Shown here in pieces: positions 7,308 through 14,263 of a stretch of 14,780 nt of DNA. Location of the stretch: the NCBI GenBank assembly GCA_902490445.1, contig CABUDZ010000053.1, forward strand, positions 1 to 14,780, written 5' to 3'. The stretch's first letter is position 1. Each line of letters opens with the position of its first letter. This DNA is from an uncultured Collinsella sp. GTDB taxonomy: Bacteria > Actinomycetota > Coriobacteriia > Coriobacteriales > Coriobacteriaceae. The notes under the pieces are model-generated. The model worked only from the letters and a program-made list of their open reading frames with translations, made no database searches and was not told where the DNA came from. The translations under genes and the position numbers were made by a program.

Positions 7308-7341
7308 GAATCTCGCTTTTAGGCGACTGACAGGAGGGTCA

Positions 7342-8190
7342 ATGAGCAAAGCTGATCAACAGTTTGTAACCATGTGCCGCGATATTCTGGACCATGGCAC
7401 CACCACCGAGGGCCAAAAGGTCCGTCCGGTGTGGGAGGACGGCACCTCTGCCTATACCATTAAAAACTTTGGTGTCACGGCACGCTACGACCTGCGCGAG
7501 GAGTTTCCGGCGCTTACCCTGCGTCGTACGGCCCTCAAATCTGCCATGGATGAGATCCTATGGATCTATCAAAAGAAGTCCAATAACGTGCATGACCTCA
7601 ACAGCCATATTTGGGATGAGTGGGCCGACGAGACCGGTTCCATCGGCAAGGCCTACGGGTATCAGATTGGGCAGAAGAGCCATTATGCCGAGGGCGATTT
7701 CGACCAGATGGACCGCGTTCTGTACGACCTTAAGAACACGCCGTACAGCCGCCGCATTATGACGAATACCTATGTGTTTAGCGACCTGTCCGAGATGCAC
7801 CTGTATCCGTGCGCCTACAGCGTGACGTATAACGTGACGCAGCGCCCGCAGGATGACAAACCGACGCTCAACATGATTCTCAACCAGCGCAGCCAGGACA
7901 TTTTGGCCGCGAACAACTGGAATGTGTGCCAGTACGCCATCTTGCTGATGATGGTCGCGCAATCGGTCGATATGATTCCCGGCGAGCTGCTGCATGTGAT
8001 CGCCGATGCCCACATTTACGACCGTCATGTCGATATCGTCCGCGAGCTTATCGAGCGTCCGCAGTTTGCCGCGCCTAAGGCAACGCTTAACCCCGATGTA
8101 CATGACTTCTATGCGTTTACGACCGATGATCTGATCGTCGAGGGCTATGAGCACGGCCCGCAGGTCAAGAACATCCCCATTGCGGTGTAG
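7342..8190 (+). CDS. thyA: Thymidylate synthase (ThyA, divergent clostridial-type branch)
   Basis: ThyA methylates dUMP to dTMP using methylene-tetrahydrofolate and releases dihydrofolate. The protein has 282 residues. Family features seen: RRIM phosphate-binding arginines (PYSRRIMTNTYV), catalytic C157 in LYPCAYSVTYNV, NQRSQDILAANNWNVCQYA, DAHIYDRHV and the C-terminal VKNIPIAV. Most ThyA proteins have Cys-His at the active site; here it is Cys-Ala. From memory, a group of ThyA proteins in Clostridia and related gut bacteria shows the same pattern, so this looks like a lineage trait, not damage. The start ATG at 7342 has AGGAGG four bases upstream. The frame is open further upstream, but that stretch is antisense to the DUF134/NifX gene. 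folA follows at once and recycles the dihydrofolate made here. Confidence 0.96.
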   Translation: MSKADQQFVTMCRDILDHGTTTEGQKVRPVWEDGTSAYTIKNFGVTARYDLREEFPALTLRRTALKSAMDEILWIYQKKSNNVHDLNSHIWDEWADETGSIGKAYGYQIGQKSHYAEGDFDQMDRVLYDLKNTPYSRRIMTNTYVFSDLSEMHLYPCAYSVTYNVTQRPQDDKPTLNMILNQRSQDILAANNWNVCQYAILLMMVAQSVDMIPGELLHVIADAHIYDRHVDIVRELIERPQFAAPKATLNPDVHDFYAFTTDDLIVEGYEHGPQVKNIPIAV

Positions 8191-8199
8191 GTGACGCGC

Positions 8200-8718
8200 A
8201 TGACGTGTAAGCTTTCCGCCATTGTCGCCGTGTGTGACGATTGGGGCATTGGGTGCGAGGGTGACATGGTCGTGTCTAATCGCGCCGACATGCGTCATTT
8301 TGTGGCGCGCACCAAAGGCTGCCCGGTCATTATGGGACGCAAGACGCTGCTGAGTTTTCCCGGCGGGCGTCCGCTCAAGAACCGTCGTAATATCGTGCTC
8401 ACGCGCGATGAGGACTTTGCTGCCGAGGGCGTCGACGTGGTGCATAGCGTCGACGAAGCGCTCACCGCGGTAGCCGATGAGCCCGTTGCGTGGGTGATCG
8501 GTGGCGGTGAGGTGTATCGGCAGTTTTTGCCGCATTGCGCCGAGGCCGAGGTTACGCATAACCATTGCGTGCATGACGTGGATACGTATTTTCCCGATCT
8601 GGATGCCGATCCCGCGTGGGAGATTGCGCGGCGTGGCGGTGTTGCCACGATTGCCTCGGGCGAGGGCGACGAGGGTGTCGATTATGAGTTCGTAACGTAT
8701 CGTCGCGTTGAGGCGTAA
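8200..8718 (+). CDS. folA: Dihydrofolate reductase
   Basis: DHFR reduces dihydrofolate to tetrahydrofolate with NADPH, regenerating the cofactor spent by ThyA. From ATG 8200 the protein has 172 residues. Visible motifs: LSAIVAVCDDWGIG at the N-terminus, the acidic active-site residue D30 in NRADMRHF, VIMGRKTLLSFPGGRPLKNRRNIVLT (NADPH binding) and WVIGGGEVYRQFLP. The Pro-Trp next to the folate pocket in E. coli DHFR (MPWNLPAD) is replaced by Val-Val (MVVSNRAD), as in a clostridial-type branch recalled from memory. A GTG at 8191, right after the thyA stop, is also in frame, but ATG 8200 has AGGTGA at 8189-8194 at proper spacing and gives the usual N-terminus. The ribosome binding site overlaps the thyA stop, so the two are translationally linked. 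Confidence 0.95.
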   Translation: MTCKLSAIVAVCDDWGIGCEGDMVVSNRADMRHFVARTKGCPVIMGRKTLLSFPGGRPLKNRRNIVLTRDEDFAAEGVDVVHSVDEALTAVADEPVAWVIGGGEVYRQFLPHCAEAEVTHNHCVHDVDTYFPDLDADPAWEIARRGGVATIASGEGDEGVDYEFVTYRRVEA

Positions 8719-8762
8719 ATCGTCCGGCGTGAACGGTATCATCGGATTGTTTGAATGCATGG

Positions 8763-8787
8763 GGCGGCGCTTAGCGTCGCCTCGTTT
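8763..8787 (+). terminator. Hairpin after folA, probable weak terminator
   Basis: GGCGGCGC (8763-8770) pairs with GCGTCGCC (8774-8781), one G-T pair included, around a 3-nt TTA loop. It is followed by TCGTTT, a poor T-tract. It begins 44 bp after the folA stop and fits the end of the thyA-folA unit. Confidence 0.5.
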
Positions 8788-8795
8788 GGTATAGA
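8788..8795 (+). promoter_or_regulatory. Possible extended -10 promoter for the methyltransferase gene
   Basis: GGTATAGA at 8788-8795, preceded by T, reads as an extended -10 (TGG-TATAGA). No good -35 is visible. If used, transcription would begin near 8802, downstream of the in-frame ATG at 8795, which argues for the ATG at 8828 as the true start. Confidence 0.3.
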
Positions 8796-8827
8796 TGCGC
8801 TGTAAAGAAAGGTGCGGGCTGGCTGCT

Positions 8828-9742
8828 ATGACTGATGCCGTTGAGGTGCTGCGAATCGATTCGCTCGAGGACGAGCGGCTTGATGCCTACGTGCGACTGA
8901 CCGAGCGTGAGCTGCGCTGCGTGCTGGAGCCGCAGAAGGGCATTTTTATCGCCGAGAGTGCCAAGGTCATCGAGCGTGCGGTGCGTGCCGGATACGAGCC
9001 GGTGAGCTTTCTTTTGGGTGAACGCTGGCTCGACCAGATGATGCCGCTGTTTGAGCGCTTGGTTGTGCGCGAGGGAGCGGGTCCGGTCCCGGTGTTCGTG
9101 GCCTCGATGGAGCTCATGGAGCAGTTGACGGGCTTTAACGTGACGCGCGGCGCGCTCGCGGCGTTTCGTCGCCCCCGACAGATTCCAGTCGAGGAGTTCT
9201 TGGGTGGCGTTGTCGAGGCGGCGGGGGAGCGCCCTGTGCGCGTGTGCGTGCTCGAGGGCATTGTCGACCACACGAACGTGGGCGCGATTTTCCGCTCGGC
9301 TGCCGCGCTCAATGTCGACGGCATTCTGGTGAGCCCTACGTGCTGCGACCCGCTGTATCGTCGCTCGGCCCGCGTGAGCATGGGCACCGTGTTTCAAGTG
9401 CCGTGGACGCGTATTGGCAGTGAGGCTCGCGTGTGGCCACATGATGGCCTGGCCGCGCTTCATGATGCCGGTTTTTCGTGTGCCGCTATGGCGTTGACGG
9501 ATGATTCCGTTTCGCTGGACGATCCTGTGCTGCAGAAGATTGATCGCTTGGCGATTTTTATGGGTACCGAGGGTGCCGGCTTGGGCGCCAAGACCATTGC
9601 CGGCTGCGACCGCGCCGTGCGTATTCCGATGGCGCATGGGGTCGATTCGCTCAACGTGGCCGCGGCAAGTGCTGTTGCCTTTTGGCAGCTGTGTCCGCAT
9701 GTGAGCAACGAGTACCACTACCAGCCGGGGCTGTATCACTAG
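8828..9742 (+). CDS. TrmH/SpoU-family RNA 2'-O-methyltransferase
   Basis: Members of this SPOUT family transfer a methyl group from S-adenosylmethionine to a ribose 2'-OH in rRNA or tRNA. The 304-residue protein has an N-terminal L30e-like substrate-binding domain (about 20-115, with GIFIAESAKVIERAVRAGYEPVSFLL) and a C-terminal knotted catalytic domain. All three family motifs are present: N150/G152/R156 in DHTNVGAIFRSAAAL, MGTEGAGL at 245-252, and RIPMAHGVDSLNVAAASAVA at 265-284. The exact RNA target cannot be told from sequence; the RlmB, TrmH and TsnR groups are all related. The start is uncertain: ATG 8828 is preferred because homology begins after it and a possible promoter overlaps ATG 8795, but the AAAGG at 8808-8812 is far from it. 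It appears to be a single-gene unit between folA and the MATE gene. Confidence 0.88.
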   Translation: MTDAVEVLRIDSLEDERLDAYVRLTERELRCVLEPQKGIFIAESAKVIERAVRAGYEPVSFLLGERWLDQMMPLFERLVVREGAGPVPVFVASMELMEQLTGFNVTRGALAAFRRPRQIPVEEFLGGVVEAAGERPVRVCVLEGIVDHTNVGAIFRSAAALNVDGILVSPTCCDPLYRRSARVSMGTVFQVPWTRIGSEARVWPHDGLAALHDAGFSCAAMALTDDSVSLDDPVLQKIDRLAIFMGTEGAGLGAKTIAGCDRAVRIPMAHGVDSLNVAAASAVAFWQLCPHVSNEYHYQPGLYH

Positions 9743-9753
9743 GCAGATATTTC

Positions 9754-9799
9754 GCACCGGGCTCTGATTCGGGGTGTATCGGCCGATCCCGGTCGGTGC
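9754..9799 (+). repeat. Overlapping inverted repeats downstream of the methyltransferase gene
   Basis: GCACCG (9754-9759) can pair with CGGTGC (9794-9799). The overlapping ACCGGG (9756-9761) can instead pair with CCCGGT (9788-9793). A 10-bp palindrome, ATCGGCCGAT (9778-9787), lies inside. No T-tract follows. It may be a terminator or transcript-stabilising structure for the upstream gene; the function is unproven. Confidence 0.35.
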
Positions 9800-9809
9800 T
9801 AAGCTGGTA

Positions 9810-9838
9810 TTGGCTTTGGTCTTAAATTGCCGTTTTAT
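9810..9838 (+). promoter_or_regulatory. Candidate promoter for the MATE transporter gene
   Basis: TTGGCT (9810-9815) and TTTTAT (9833-9838) are separated by 17 bp, the standard spacing, and lie 30 bp before the GTG start at 9868. Both hexamers are partial consensus matches. Confidence 0.45.
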
Positions 9839-9867
9839 TGTTTGACGTACGCTGGTGGGGAGGGCGT

Positions 9868-11217
9868 GTGGCTAAGAAATCTACGGCTATCGATGTGACG
9901 CAGGGTGTCATTTGGCAGCAGCTGCTTTCGCTGTGCGTCCCTATCTTCTTTAGCTCGTTTTTTCAGCAGGCTTACACGCTTATCGGCACCTATATCGTCG
10001 GTCAGTTTGGCGGCAAGCTTGCGCTTGGCGGCATTCAAGCCACGATGGTGCTCACCGAGCTCTGCATTGGTTTTTGCGTTGGCGTTGGCGCCGGTTGTGC
10101 CGTTATCACGGGTCAGTTTTTTGGCCAGCACGATAGCGAGCGTCTGAGCCGTTCGGTCCATACAGCCATGACGCTTGCTTTGGTGGGCGGCATCGTCGTT
10201 TCCATTCTTGGCATGGTTTTTGTCGAGCCCATGCTGGTGTTGATGAATACGCCGCACGAGCTACTTGCCGAGGGCGTTGCCTATGCTCGCTGTTATTTTG
10301 CCGCGATGGTTGCGGCACTGCTGCTTAATATGGGAACCGCACTGCTGCGTGCCGTGGGGGATACGCGCGGTCCCGCTGTGATCATTGCCTCTGGCTGCCT
10401 TGTTAACGTGGTGCTGGATATCATCTTTGTTGCTGTGTTGCATATGGAGGCGCTGGGCTGCGGCATCGCGGTAGCGCTGACCATTTGCTCCAATGCAACG
10501 ATGATCGTGTTGCGCATGATGCGCGCTCCGGGTGCATGGCGTCTTTCGCTGTCTAAGCTCGGCATCGATCGCGGTATTTGTAAGAGTATGATCTCGTGCG
10601 GTCTGCCACTCGGTTTTCAATCGGCTGCCTATTCGATCTCGAACGTGCTGATCCAGATGTCGGTCAACTCGTTTGGTGCCGATGTCACCACGGCATGGGG
10701 TCTATCTGGGCGCCTGGATGGCATTATCTGGATGGTGACCGAGGCGCTCGGCGTATCGATCACTACGTTCTCGGCGCAGAACTTTGGCGCGCGTAATTAC
10801 GAGCGCATGCGCAAGGGCTACCACACGTCGCTCGTGCTTTCGTTTGCGCTGATCGGTGGCCTCTCTGCCGTGCTGATGGTGTTCTCGGGCCCGTTGTCGC
10901 GTCTGTTTGTCGACGATGCTTCGATTTCGGCGTACACCACGACGATTCTTCATTTCATCGCGCCGTTCTACGCGATCTTCTCGATTATCGAAAATGCGTC
11001 GGGCTCCATTCGCGGCGCCGGCGTGAGCTTGCAGCCCATGCTGCTCACGATTTTTGGCACCGTCGTGCTCAGGGTGATCTGGGTGTTTGCGATTATGCCG
11101 TTCGATCCGTCGCTTGAGCACCTGCTGCTGGTTTACCCCGTAACCTGGCTCATCACGGCCACGATGTTTACCATCTACCACCACAGCGGCAACTGGCTCG
11201 GCCGCGCCACCGCCTAA
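9868..11217 (+). CDS. MATE-family multidrug/cation antiporter
   Basis: MATE proteins export drugs and other organic compounds across the inner membrane in exchange for Na+ or H+. The 449-residue sequence is hydrophobic throughout and fits the usual 12 membrane helices in two related halves. Family hallmarks: VTQGVIWQQLLSLCVPIFFSSFFQQAYTL in the first helix region, GAGCAVITGQFFGQHD, LLRAVGDTRGPAVI, and in the second half ITTFSAQNFGARNYERM and SGSIRGAGVSLQPML. Substrate and coupling ion cannot be read from sequence. The start is taken as GTG 9868, with GGGGAGGG at 9857-9864; an in-frame TTG at 9838 has no ribosome binding site and overlaps the -10. The gene is monocistronic and ends in a hairpin shared with the convergent cobO. 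Confidence 0.93.
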   Translation: MAKKSTAIDVTQGVIWQQLLSLCVPIFFSSFFQQAYTLIGTYIVGQFGGKLALGGIQATMVLTELCIGFCVGVGAGCAVITGQFFGQHDSERLSRSVHTAMTLALVGGIVVSILGMVFVEPMLVLMNTPHELLAEGVAYARCYFAAMVAALLLNMGTALLRAVGDTRGPAVIIASGCLVNVVLDIIFVAVLHMEALGCGIAVALTICSNATMIVLRMMRAPGAWRLSLSKLGIDRGICKSMISCGLPLGFQSAAYSISNVLIQMSVNSFGADVTTAWGLSGRLDGIIWMVTEALGVSITTFSAQNFGARNYERMRKGYHTSLVLSFALIGGLSAVLMVFSGPLSRLFVDDASISAYTTTILHFIAPFYAIFSIIENASGSIRGAGVSLQPMLLTIFGTVVLRVIWVFAIMPFDPSLEHLLLVYPVTWLITATMFTIYHHSGNWLGRATA

Positions 11218-11250
11218 TGATCCGTTTTCCTCCGTCCCCTTCGGATCATT
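11216..11250. terminator. Hairpin shared by the convergent MATE gene and cobO
   Basis: AATGATCCG (11216-11224) pairs perfectly with CGGATCATT (11242-11250) around a 17-nt loop containing TTTTCC. The left arm starts inside the MATE stop codon (TAA, 11215-11217), and the right arm ends in the cobO stop (TTA on the plus strand, 11250-11252). Only a short T-tract follows on the plus side. It probably ends transcription in both directions, though the stem is moderate and the loop large. Confidence 0.55.
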
Positions 11251-11735
11251 TAGTATTCGATGCCTTGGCGGGCTAGGAGGCCTTCGTCGAAGTAGTGTTT
11301 GACGGGGCGCATTTCGGTAACTAGGTCGGCAAGGTCGGCGAGGGGCAGCAGGCCGCGGCCGGTGAGCACGAGCTCCGTGGTGGTTGGTTTCATCGCGATC
11401 AACGCTTCGACATCTTCGCGCGTCACAAAGCCCCGTCGCATGGCCTCGCCGAGTTCATCCAAAATCAGAACGTCGACCTGTGATATCTGCTCGCGCGCCA
11501 GCTCCATGATCTGTGCAGCGCAGGCTTCGGGTGTGTCGCGGTTGGCTTGTACGATGCGTAGCCCCAATCGAGGAGCTGCGTCATGTTCGGCGCAGTGCAG
11601 CTTCTTGGCAAACTGAAGCATGAGTACGTTAAGTCCATAGCCCGTGGCGCGCAGCGCGAGCCCCAGCGCAGCCGTCGTCTTGCCCTTGCCGTCGCCCGTA
11701 TAGATTTGAACCTTGCCGACTCCCAGTGATGCCAT
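11250..11735 (-). CDS. cobO: Cob(I)yrinic acid a,c-diamide / cob(I)alamin adenosyltransferase (CobO/BtuR type)
   Basis: The enzyme transfers the adenosyl group of ATP to the cobalt of reduced corrinoids, giving adenosylcobalamin or its precursor; it acts in the cytoplasm. The 161-residue protein starts VGKVQIYTGDGKGKTTAALGLALRA with the P-loop GDGKGKTT at 14-21. It continues with DVLILDELGEAMRRGFV (Walker B-like), LVLTGRGLLPLADLADLVTEMRPVKH and the C-terminal QGIEY, all typical of CobA/CobO/BtuR. It lacks the ~30-residue N-terminal extension of E. coli BtuR, which is common in the family. ATG at 11733-11735 has AAAGGA at 11742-11747 on the minus strand. No other cobalamin gene and no cobalamin riboswitch is visible nearby, so a role in corrinoid salvage is as likely as de novo synthesis (inference). 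Confidence 0.93.
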   Translation of the reverse strand: MASLGVGKVQIYTGDGKGKTTAALGLALRATGYGLNVLMLQFAKKLHCAEHDAAPRLGLRIVQANRDTPEACAAQIMELAREQISQVDVLILDELGEAMRRGFVTREDVEALIAMKPTTTELVLTGRGLLPLADLADLVTEMRPVKHYFDEGLLARQGIEY

Positions 11736-11827
11736 CTCTGTCCTTTCGTGCCCGGCGTCGGTTTATCGCCGTCCGGGTTGGGTATTCTAGAAAACATTAT
11801 CAACCCCAGTAGATGGAGTTCAAGCAG
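11736..11827. promoter_or_regulatory. Divergent cobO / ftsH promoter region with an imperfect inverted repeat
   Basis: This 92-bp stretch must hold promoters for both genes. TATTCT (11783-11788) is a possible ftsH -10 and TAGAAT on the opposite strand (11790-11785) a possible cobO -10, so the two would overlap. No strong -35 is evident for either. CCCGGCG (11751-11757) pairs with CGCCG-T-CCGGG (11767-11777) as a bulged hairpin that would fall in the cobO leader RNA. Confidence 0.35.
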
Positions 11828-13720
11828 ATGGAGATGGATGACAATAAACGTAGACGGAATATGATCCTCTACGTGCTCATCGCCTTCGTCGTCTACCTCG
11901 TGCTCTCGACCGTTCTGTTCCCCAACATCGGTCACACGCAGCAGATTACGAAGACCGATTACTCGACGTTTGTCAAAGCGCTCGATAAGAAGAGTGTCGA
12001 CAAGGTCGAGTACAACACGGACGATTACACGATTTATTACACCAAGAAGGGCGAGGACGAGAATATCGCCTACAAGACGACCGGTGTGCCGAATGACGCG
12101 GGCTTTACCGATCGCGTGCTTGAGTCCGGTGCTTCGCTTGAGTCGGTCGTTCCCGATAAGAACTCGGGCCTGATGACCTACTACCTGCTCACCCTCATTC
12201 TTCCCATGGTGATTTTCTTCCTGATTGGCTGGTGGCTCATCCGCCGCATGAAGAAGGCCATGGTTGCTGACGGTCCGTCGATGAACTTTGGCGGCGGTGG
12301 TTTTGGCGGCGGTGGACTGGGCAAGTCCGGCGCGCGCGTGATCGCCTCCAAGGACGTGGGCGTGACCTTTAAGGATGTCGCCGGCCAGGAAGAGGCCAAG
12401 GAGTCCCTCAAGGAGGTCGTCGACTTTCTGGAGAAGCCGCAGCGCTACGAGGAGATCGGCGCCAAACTGCCACGCGGCGCTCTCCTTGTCGGCCCTCCGG
12501 GTACCGGTAAAACCCTGCTCGCCAAGGCTGTGGCCGGCGAGGCGGGCGTGCCGTTCTTTAGTATTTCTGGTTCTGAGTTTGTTGAGATGTTTGTCGGCCG
12601 CGGCGCCGCTAAGGTTCGCGACCTGTTTAAGCAGGCCAAGGAAAAGGCCCCGTGCATCGTCTTTATCGACGAGATCGATACCATCGGTAAGAAGCGCGAT
12701 GGCGGCGGCTTTAGTGGCAACGACGAGCGCGAGCAGACGCTCAATCAGCTGCTGACCGAGATGGATGGATTCGATAACCACAAGGGTATCGTCGTCCTCG
12801 CTGCGACCAACCGTCCCGACAGCCTTGATCCGGCCCTGCTGCGCCCCGGCCGCTTTGACCGCCGCATCCCCGTTGAGCTGCCCGACCTGACCGGCCGCAA
12901 GAACATCCTCGAGCTGCACGCCAAGAGCGTTAAGACGCAGCCCCCGATCGATCTGACCGCGATCGCCCGCGCCACGCCTGGTGCTTCGGGTGCCGATCTG
13001 GCCAACATCATCAACGAGGGCGCCCTGCGCGCCGTCCGCGAGGGTCGCAAACGCGCGACTCAGGATGACTTTGAGGAGTCGGTGGAGGTCGTCATCGCCG
13101 GCCAGCAGCGTAAGTCCACGGTGCTGTCCGACCACGAGAAGCAGGTCGTCTCCTACCACGAGATCGGCCACGCCATCGTTGCCGCACGCCAGAAGGGTTC
13201 GGCACCGGTTACCAAGATCACGATCGTTCCCCGTACGAGCGGCGCTCTGGGCTACACCATGCAGGTCGAGGAGGACGAGCGCTTCCTGACCACGCGCCAG
13301 GAGGTCTTGGACAAGCTCGCCGTCTATTGCGGCGGACGTGCTGCCGAGGAGCTCATCTTTGGTGAGATGACGACCGGCGCTGCCAACGATATCGAGCAGG
13401 CCACCAAGCTCGCTCGCAACATGGTGACGCGCTTTGGTATGTCGGAAGAGTTTGGCATGATGGCGCTCGGTACCGTTCAGAATGCCTACCTCAACCAGGA
13501 CACGTCGCTCACCTGTGCCCCCGGTACGGCCGAGCGCGTCGACGCGATCGTCGCCAAGCTGATTGAGGATGCGCACGACCGCGCCCTGCAGATCCTCAAG
13601 GAGAACAAGTTTAAGCTCCATGAGCTGGCTCGTTATCTGTACAAGAAGGAGACGATCACGGGCGAGGAGTTCATGAATCTCCTCACGCGCGAGAATCCAC
13701 TGATGCCAAAGCAGCAGTAA
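11828..13720 (+). CDS. ftsH: ATP-dependent zinc metalloprotease FtsH
   Basis: FtsH is a membrane-anchored AAA+ protease that degrades damaged membrane proteins and short-lived regulators. From ATG 11828 it has 630 residues. Two membrane helices (about 12-31 and 118-139) flank an extracytoplasmic domain, followed by a Gly-rich linker (FGGGGFGGGGLG). The AAA+ module has Walker A GPPGTGKT at 222-229, pore motif FVEMFVG, Walker B IVFIDEID with D281/E282, and the second region of homology, PALLRPGRFDRRI. The protease domain has the zinc site HEIGH (H444, E445, H448) and third ligand D521 in NDIEQATKLARNMV. The start is uncertain: an in-frame ATG at 11813 has no ribosome binding site, whereas ATG 11828 has GGAG at 11815-11818. 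The C-terminus is short, ending soon after LLTREN. It is divergent from cobO and has its own strong terminator. Confidence 0.97.
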   Translation: MEMDDNKRRRNMILYVLIAFVVYLVLSTVLFPNIGHTQQITKTDYSTFVKALDKKSVDKVEYNTDDYTIYYTKKGEDENIAYKTTGVPNDAGFTDRVLESGASLESVVPDKNSGLMTYYLLTLILPMVIFFLIGWWLIRRMKKAMVADGPSMNFGGGGFGGGGLGKSGARVIASKDVGVTFKDVAGQEEAKESLKEVVDFLEKPQRYEEIGAKLPRGALLVGPPGTGKTLLAKAVAGEAGVPFFSISGSEFVEMFVGRGAAKVRDLFKQAKEKAPCIVFIDEIDTIGKKRDGGGFSGNDEREQTLNQLLTEMDGFDNHKGIVVLAATNRPDSLDPALLRPGRFDRRIPVELPDLTGRKNILELHAKSVKTQPPIDLTAIARATPGASGADLANIINEGALRAVREGRKRATQDDFEESVEVVIAGQQRKSTVLSDHEKQVVSYHEIGHAIVAARQKGSAPVTKITIVPRTSGALGYTMQVEEDERFLTTRQEVLDKLAVYCGGRAAEELIFGEMTTGAANDIEQATKLARNMVTRFGMSEEFGMMALGTVQNAYLNQDTSLTCAPGTAERVDAIVAKLIEDAHDRALQILKENKFKLHELARYLYKKETITGEEFMNLLTRENPLMPKQQ

Positions 13721-13746
13721 AGCCGCGGCCGAGCCAGTAAACGCCG

Positions 13747-13784
13747 ACGCCCCATTTGAGCAGCTTTCTCAAATGGGGCGTTTT
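13747..13784 (+). terminator. Rho-independent terminator after ftsH
   Basis: ACGCCCCATTTGAG (13747-13760) pairs perfectly over 14 bp with CTCAAATGGGGCGT (13768-13781) around a 7-nt loop, CAGCTTT, followed by TTTT (13781-13784). It is 27 bp after the ftsH stop and the best intrinsic terminator in the window. The next gene starts only 18 bp later, so its expression needs read-through or a promoter I could not identify. Confidence 0.9.
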
Positions 13785-13801
13785 GCTTGAGAGGGATGGA
13801 A

Positions 13802-14263
13802 ATGAAGATCGTGGTAAGCGCCTGTTTGATGGGCGAGAGCTGCAAGTATAACGGGCTCGACAATTACCACCGCGCGTTGGTCGAGGCTTGCGAGCGTACG
13901 GGGACCGAGGTGCTCCTCGTATGCCCCGAGGTTTTTGGCGGTCTGCCCACGCCGCGCGACCCGTCCGAGATCGTGGGCTGTGAGGTTCGCACCCGCGAGG
14001 GCGTGTCGGTTGATCGCGAGTTTCGCCATGGTGCCCAACGCGCGCTCGATATGTGCGAGCACTTTGGCGGCCCGTCCGAGATCGCTGCGTGCATCTTGCA
14101 GGACCGTAGTCCCTCGTGCGGCGCGGGCCGCATCTACGACGGAACATTCAGCGGCACCCTTACAGCGGGCAACGGCGTTTTCGTCGATCTGTTGCTGCGT
14201 CACGGGTACCGTGTGATTCCGGCTAGCGAGTTCGATCCCAGCATGCTGGAGCATTGTCCATAG
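13802..14263 (+). CDS. DUF523 family protein (YbbK-like)
   Basis: The 153-residue protein carries the full set of DUF523 motifs: SACLMGESCKYNG near the N-terminus (C8, C14), CPEVFGGLPTPRDPSEI from 41 (C41), and DRSPSCGAGRIYDGTFSGTLTAGNG from 101 (C106). The conserved cysteines suggest metal or sulfur chemistry, but I know of no established function and assign none. There is no signal peptide or membrane helix. Two upstream in-frame starts exist (TTG 13787, ATG 13796); ATG 13802 is preferred because a GAGGGA-type site lies 6-7 bases upstream and the family usually begins this close to the SACLxG motif. The 3' end overlaps the antisense recombinase remnant by 41 bp but looks complete. Confidence 0.9.
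   Translation: MKIVVSACLMGESCKYNGLDNYHRALVEACERTGTEVLLVCPEVFGGLPTPRDPSEIVGCEVRTREGVSVDREFRHGAQRALDMCEHFGGPSEIAACILQDRSPSCGAGRIYDGTFSGTLTAGNGVFVDLLLRHGYRVIPASEFDPSMLEHCP

Noticed and set aside
6772..7341. Upstream extension of the thyA frame to give a 472-residue protein
   Set aside because: The extension is antisense to the DUF134-NifX gene and crosses the promoter region; ATG 7342 has AGGAGG and gives a normal ThyA N-terminus.
8191..8199. GTG at 8191 as the folA start
   Set aside because: It abuts the thyA stop with no ribosome binding site, whereas ATG 8200 has AGGTGA at suitable distance and gives the standard DHFR N-terminus.
9838..9867. TTG at 9838 as the MATE start
   Set aside because: It overlaps the candidate -10 and has no ribosome binding site; GTG 9868 has a strong GGGGAGGG.
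11761..11812. Cobalamin riboswitch upstream of cobO
   Set aside because: The whole intergenic region is only 92 bp, too short for a B12 aptamer, and no B12-box-like sequence was seen.
11465..13621. 718-codon minus-strand frame spanning ftsH and part of cobO
   Set aside because: It covers ftsH in antisense and overlaps cobO in another frame; no motif is recognisable, and both real genes have strong family evidence and ribosome binding sites.
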